NCBI GenBank assembly: GCA_973895155.1
Contig: OZ316891.1
Location: forward strand, 18,476,001-18,540,000
Source: Marsupella aquatica
Lineage: Eukaryota > Marchantiophyta
Length of the DNA: 64,000 nt
Direction: 5' to 3'
The notes under the pieces are model-generated. The model worked only from the letters and a program-made list of their open reading frames with translations, was not told the DNA's origin and searched no databases. The translations under genes were made by a program, and so were the position numbers. This document shows, one piece after another, positions 60,070 through 64,000 of the stretch (the stretch's first letter is position 1; every line of letters starts with the position of its first letter).

Positions 60070-61950
60070 TCAGTGAGCAGCGAACACTCCTGGGCGATCA
60101 GTCCACCCCCCAGAAACATGCCCATTCTCACACACACAGGCATGAACGACAGGCTCTCCATCATCATGATACTCAAACGACCGCCGAAGGCAAAAGGCCG
60201 TCATCATGTCCCAAGTGGAAGTCGCGGAACAAAAAGCACAGGCAATGTCGACTTTCCTGGCATTCATATCCTTCAAATTCCTCCACAAAAGTGACGTCCT
60301 AAAATTTTTGAAAAACCCTCGGAACAGCTTGTAGTTGCGCTTCTCGCCTGTGTGCACGCAACCAGGCCAGTCACAAATGTAGAGGCTGTCGCACCTGAAC
60401 CTGCTGGCGAGTAACCGGCTCCCTTCTTCTCTCGGTAAGGACCACTTTGCAGCTACTATGTGAAGTCGCTGCTTGGGATCCTCGGGAATCTTTGCCAAAA
60501 GCCGCCTCAAAGCCCTTTCCTTCCTCTTCCTACTCCGCCCCCTATCCCTTTCTGTGAAATGCTCTACCGAGCCTCCAAATTTCGATCCGGCAACTTTATC
60601 TCCTTTCGAGGCTTGCTCCCCTTCTTTCCAGTGAACTCTTTTGACGGATTTCGCTCGGGGTGGCCGCCCACTTCGACACTGCACTTCCGCGGTAGCCGAG
60701 GGACCAGTTGTAGCAGACCTGCCATTCTTCTCTGCCGTCACCGCGGTCATACCCATATGAACACGTCCTGTTGGAAAAACATGGTTCTCAGAAACGGGAT
60801 CATTACTTACCTCCGGGCTGGATTGCACGATCTGCCCCTCAGAAGTTGAAGGGGCTTTCGATTCTCCACTCAGCTTCCCTTGCGCAACTGACGAATTCCT
60901 TGCCAGCTCCGTGGTAGATTGGACAATCCGATCCTCAGAAGCGGAAGGGGCTTTCGATTCTCCACTCAGCGTCCCCTGCCCAACTGGCGAATTCCTTACC
61001 AACAAGGACGAGTTGCTCTCCTCCGTCAGTGCTACTGACTTCTCCTGCTCCGGACCACCACCTTCTGTCAAACACTTGGAAGCGACACAAGGATCGCCAT
61101 TACTAGATGACTGCTCAGTAGACCGTGTCTCTTGGACGAATACATCCATCGTAGCTGATGAATCCTTTCCAGAGCACTGTCCAATCCCACTGCCATTCGC
61201 ATTCTCTACAGTGACTGCTGACTTCACCACCACCTGACCGCTTCCTGTCACACTTGTCAAGCTTGAGCCCACAGAAGAATCCTTTCTAGATAATGTGTAC
61301 CTTTGGAGCCCGCTTTGGAGAGAAGAATCTCTAACAGATAATGTGTAACTGTGAACAGGTAAATCTCCAGTAGCTGCTGACGGGTGCTCCCTACTCCCTG
61401 TTTCAGAGTCAAATGCATCCTTAGCAGCTCCTGTCGTCAATTCACTACTCCCAGGCCGTTGGACAATATCAGCTCCAATCCTTCTCTTCGGGACATACAT
61501 GGGCCGAATGTTGTACAGTTCCGTCGGCCCAATTTCGCTCTCCAGCCCGAAATCCCAGGATGTGGTACCTACTCCGGCATGCTTGAGACCAGGGCAGCAA
61601 ACAAGCAGTTTCATCAAGGCTCCCCATCCTCCGGGCGGTTCCGGGATCTGGTCCAAGTGCGTCTGGGGAGAAGGCATTATGTCCGGCACAATTCGAGTGC
61701 ACTGCCTCTTCCAGCACACATTTCTAATCACATGGGCGAAGATTCGACATACACAAGCCAGACGGGCCAGGTGCCGCGGATCCTCTTCCAGCCTCGAGAA
61801 GATGTTGACTAAAATGTCCTCTGAAATTAGCTTGAAGGGAGAAAGTGCGCCTTCGGTGAGACCGTCGTGAGATGGTGGTCCTTGCAATTCATTTTCTGAG
61901 GTCCCAGCGGCACTGGAGATTCCGTGGGTGGAGGAGATGGTAAGAGCCAT
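60070..61950 (-). CDS. EID1: EID1-like F-box protein (EID1/EDL family), intronless
   Basis: Substrate-recognition subunit of an SCF ubiquitin ligase. In Arabidopsis, EID1 dampens phytochrome A signalling and its paralogue EDL3 acts in ABA responses. The F-box is about 40-85 from the chosen Met (FKLISEDILVNIFSRLEEDP, then RHLARLACVCRIFAHVIR), followed by GGWGALMKLLVCCPGLKHAG as in EID1. The conserved C-terminal module begins near 495: REEGSRLLASRFRCDSLYIC, DWPGCVHTGEKRNYKLFRG, CAFC, FCLRRSFEYHDDGEPVV, CVCENGHVSGGW. I take the ATG at 61950; a longer frame opens at 61983 but adds only a hydrophobic stretch unlike the family. The protein (626 aa) is about twice EID1's length because of a Ser/Glu-rich middle (about 140-460) that contains a 32-codon tandem duplication (60848 and 60944; LSGESKAPS). 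A lysine/arginine patch (RSRKRKERALRR) may be a nuclear signal. Confidence 0.88.
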   Translation of the reverse strand: MALTISSTHGISSAAGTSENELQGPPSHDGLTEGALSPFKLISEDILVNIFSRLEEDPRHLARLACVCRIFAHVIRNVCWKRQCTRIVPDIMPSPQTHLDQIPEPPGGWGALMKLLVCCPGLKHAGVGTTSWDFGLESEIGPTELYNIRPMYVPKRRIGADIVQRPGSSELTTGAAKDAFDSETGSREHPSAATGDLPVHSYTLSVRDSSLQSGLQRYTLSRKDSSVGSSLTSVTGSGQVVVKSAVTVENANGSGIGQCSGKDSSATMDVFVQETRSTEQSSSNGDPCVASKCLTEGGGPEQEKSVALTEESNSSLLVRNSPVGQGTLSGESKAPSASEDRIVQSTTELARNSSVAQGKLSGESKAPSTSEGQIVQSSPEVSNDPVSENHVFPTGRVHMGMTAVTAEKNGRSATTGPSATAEVQCRSGRPPRAKSVKRVHWKEGEQASKGDKVAGSKFGGSVEHFTERDRGRSRKRKERALRRLLAKIPEDPKQRLHIVAAKWSLPREEGSRLLASRFRCDSLYICDWPGCVHTGEKRNYKLFRGFFKNFRTSLLWRNLKDMNARKVDIACAFCSATSTWDMMTAFCLRRSFEYHDDGEPVVHACVCENGHVSGGWTDRPGVFAAH

Positions 61951-62708
61951 TGCTAGGACAACAGATAGGAGATAAAACTCCAATTTCCATCAACTGCACG
62001 AGGAGCAACTCATTTCACTCCTCTGCCGACCTCCAGTGATATTCCCAAGGCTAGTGAAATTGCAACTCGTGGCCAAACAGAGCTCATCTCACCTGCATCG
62101 AGCCATGGCACGAATCAAATCAGTAGATGAGCTCACAAGCGTTACAATATGAGAAGGACAGCCATAGCCAGGAAGTCTGAAGAGCCAGAGAGAGTTTTTT
62201 TCTTGAGCAATTTCTAGAATGCTGGAAGGTGACGAAGGTCACAGGAATTGTCCAAAAACAAATTGGCAACAACAAAGATTGTGATACTCACATGCTGAGA
62301 ACGTAGAGAGAAATTCAACGCTTCGTCTGGGAAGGGAATGGTGGAAGGCATCCATCGAGGACGAGGAGAAGGAATCGCTGCGACAGAAGATCTACACTGG
62401 AAGTGGAGGTCACAGGGGACTAAACAAGGTCCAGCAATGGAGATCCTAAGCATGAGCAGAGGGTCCAGACACGGAGGTCAGGGGGCGTTAGAAAGCGAGG
62501 CAAAATATCTTGTACAACTTACTTGTAACAGAATCAGCAGCCCACTTGGGCACTTGTTTCAGCTGGAATCTTACCTGCATCATGAGGGCAGATATTTCGC
62601 CCACCTACACAAGGGAAAATATCCACAACTGCAACACACATTCCTGACGTACGACAGGCGTTAAGTTTAGTCCAGTCCCTCTCCTGCAATCTTTTCCTCT
62701 GGTTCGCG
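61951..62708. other. 5' flank of the F-box gene
   Basis: Probably 5' UTR and promoter on the minus strand. No distinct TATA box or known element can be supported. Confidence 0.4.
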
Positions 62709-63275
62709 CCCAAGATCAGCCTCACAAGTGCCCCTCTCAATTCCAGCACAGCCACCTCATTGGGGAGTTTGATTTTGACTCTTCCTACTAGTCTGATTAC
62801 CCCTTCATGTGTGTCCCCAAGATCAGCCTCACAAGTGCCCCTCTCAATTCCAGCACAACCACCTCATTGGGGAGTTTGATTTTGATTCTTCCAAGTCTGA
62901 TTACCCCTTCCCATGTATCCCCAAGATCAGCTTCACAAGACGTGCCCCTCTCAATTCCAGCACAACTAGCCTGTTGCAAAGTTTAATTAATTAGGGACCC
63001 CCATGAGAGGTCCCTTGCAAATTCCCTGCCATGAGGTTGCGTTACGTCAGCACAACCAGCCACAAACACGAAAGATTATATTTTTGACAATAACAAAAGT
63101 GCGCATTCATGTTTGTGACAAAAGTAACATAATTTTTGTTTTGACTCTTCCTACAATAGTCTGATTACCCTTCACGCGTATCCCCAAGATCAACCTCACA
63201 AGTGCCCTCTCAATTCCAACGCACTCAGCTCATTAGAGATTTTGATAGTGACTCTTCCTAAACTGATTACCTCTT
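62709..63275. repeat. About 105-bp repeat, three tandem copies plus one displaced copy
   Basis: CCCAAGATCAGCCTCACAAG starts at 62709 and 62816; a variant with GCTTCACAAGACGTG starts at about 62919, and a fourth, CAACCTCACAAG, at about 63184. Each continues with TGCCCCTCTCAATTCCAGCA, and most with TTGATTTTGA(C/T)TCTTCC and CTGATTACC. About 130 bp of unrelated sequence separates copy 4. Confidence 0.88.
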
Positions 63276-64000
63276 CCTATAGCCGTATTGTATGATACGA
63301 GCAACAGAAATTATGATAGCAAGGAGAGTGTTGTTAAAGAGTCACTAGTTTTGTTTTAATTTCTTTTTATTTTTGCTGATTCTTATATTTTTAGTGCATC
63401 TTTAAGACTCCATATGGCTACTGAGTTTGCTAGCCAAATGAGGAGTCCCAAAATTGGATCTTACTAACCAGATATTGCATAGCTGGGGACTAACTTTGCT
63501 AGTGAAGTGGGGTTTTTTACTCATAAGAGATTGTATTTTTTATGCTTTTCTTGCACACTAGAACTTAAAGCCCATATAGACACAGACTTTTGCGATGACG
63601 ACCCGGATGGACACATAAGGTTGACAGTGTCACAACAATACCCAGTGACACCCAAAATGGATTACCGGGAGCTCATGACTGGAACCTAACCATGGTTCAT
63701 ACGTTAAGTACGTTTAGTCTCTAACTGGTTTTCCTTCCGTCCTTCCTTCAACCCACGGCAGGTCGCTGCCAAGTATGCTAGCGGATCGCCTCCCTTCGTG
63801 ACGGAAATGTGGCCACCATAGTAGCAATTTTGCGAAAAGCTTGGCATGGCAGGGGATATGCCCTAGTCCCGATCAGCTTAGCAGAATCGAACGAATGTGT
63901 TCAGGCTTTATCACATTCAATCCAGGCTGAATTTGCAAAACGATCATGAAGGATGCAAGCTCGTCAAGGAAGCATTTGACAGCAAAAAAATTCAATGTCG
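63276..64000. other. No supported gene
   Basis: One 60-codon plus frame (63507-63689) opens with GTG and has no recognisable motif; it could be an exon of a gene continuing outside the window. Confidence 0.35.

Noticed and set aside
60460-61870. Several 100-140-codon plus frames
   Set aside because: Antisense shadows of the EID1-like gene.
61951-61983. Signal peptide on the F-box protein (MEFYLLSVVLAM...)
   Set aside because: F-box proteins of this family are nuclear/cytosolic, and a good internal ATG at 61950 removes the stretch.

Overview
This is nuclear DNA of a land plant: low gene density, spliced genes with short introns, a plant-type fasciclin-like arabinogalactan protein, a chloroplast-type alpha/beta-hydrolase, an EID1-like F-box protein, and abundant CACTA, Copia and LINE remains. 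The compact or intronless host genes and the style of the LINE fragment would suit an early-diverging lineage such as a bryophyte. That placement is a guess; the sequence does not fix the species.

1-17.5 kb is one transposon inside another. A CACTA (En/Spm) element runs off the left edge and ends at 17537 with a typical terminal inverted repeat. It carries a transposase gene (to 2492) and a second multi-exon gene (2577-16544). That second gene is split in mid-exon by a 10.9-kb insertion at 3802-14740. The insertion has a perfect 8-bp target duplication (GGCTTTTT), imperfect inverted ends, a roughly 1486-codon minus-strand gene that looks like a transposase of a family I cannot name, and an EDM2-like triple-PHD reading frame. 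It also holds eight copies of an 18-bp palindrome and several tandem repeats. Removing the insert plus one target copy restores the CACTA reading frame exactly. Both elements are decaying: all five premature stops found are explicable as C-to-T changes. I regard the nested element as the most interesting object in the window.

17.5-39.8 kb is gene-poor. It holds a single-exon fasciclin-like gene (25766-26488, minus), several tandem-repeat blocks (about 18.7, 20.7, 21.7, 23, 29.7, 32, 33 and 36.4 kb) and a decayed Copia retrotransposon (34.6-35.9 kb).

39.8-43.5 kb is a minus-strand gene of about 13 exons for a chloroplast-type alpha/beta-hydrolase, recovered by joining exons; a few junctions do not close in frame. 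46-47.4 kb is a LINE reverse-transcriptase tail broken by an 80-bp duplication. 47.4-60 kb is mostly empty or unrecognised apart from microsatellites and a 145-bp duplication.

60.07-61.95 kb is an intronless EID1-like F-box gene (minus), with a repeat-rich region upstream to about 63.3 kb. The three host genes are far apart and show no operon-like or cluster relationship.
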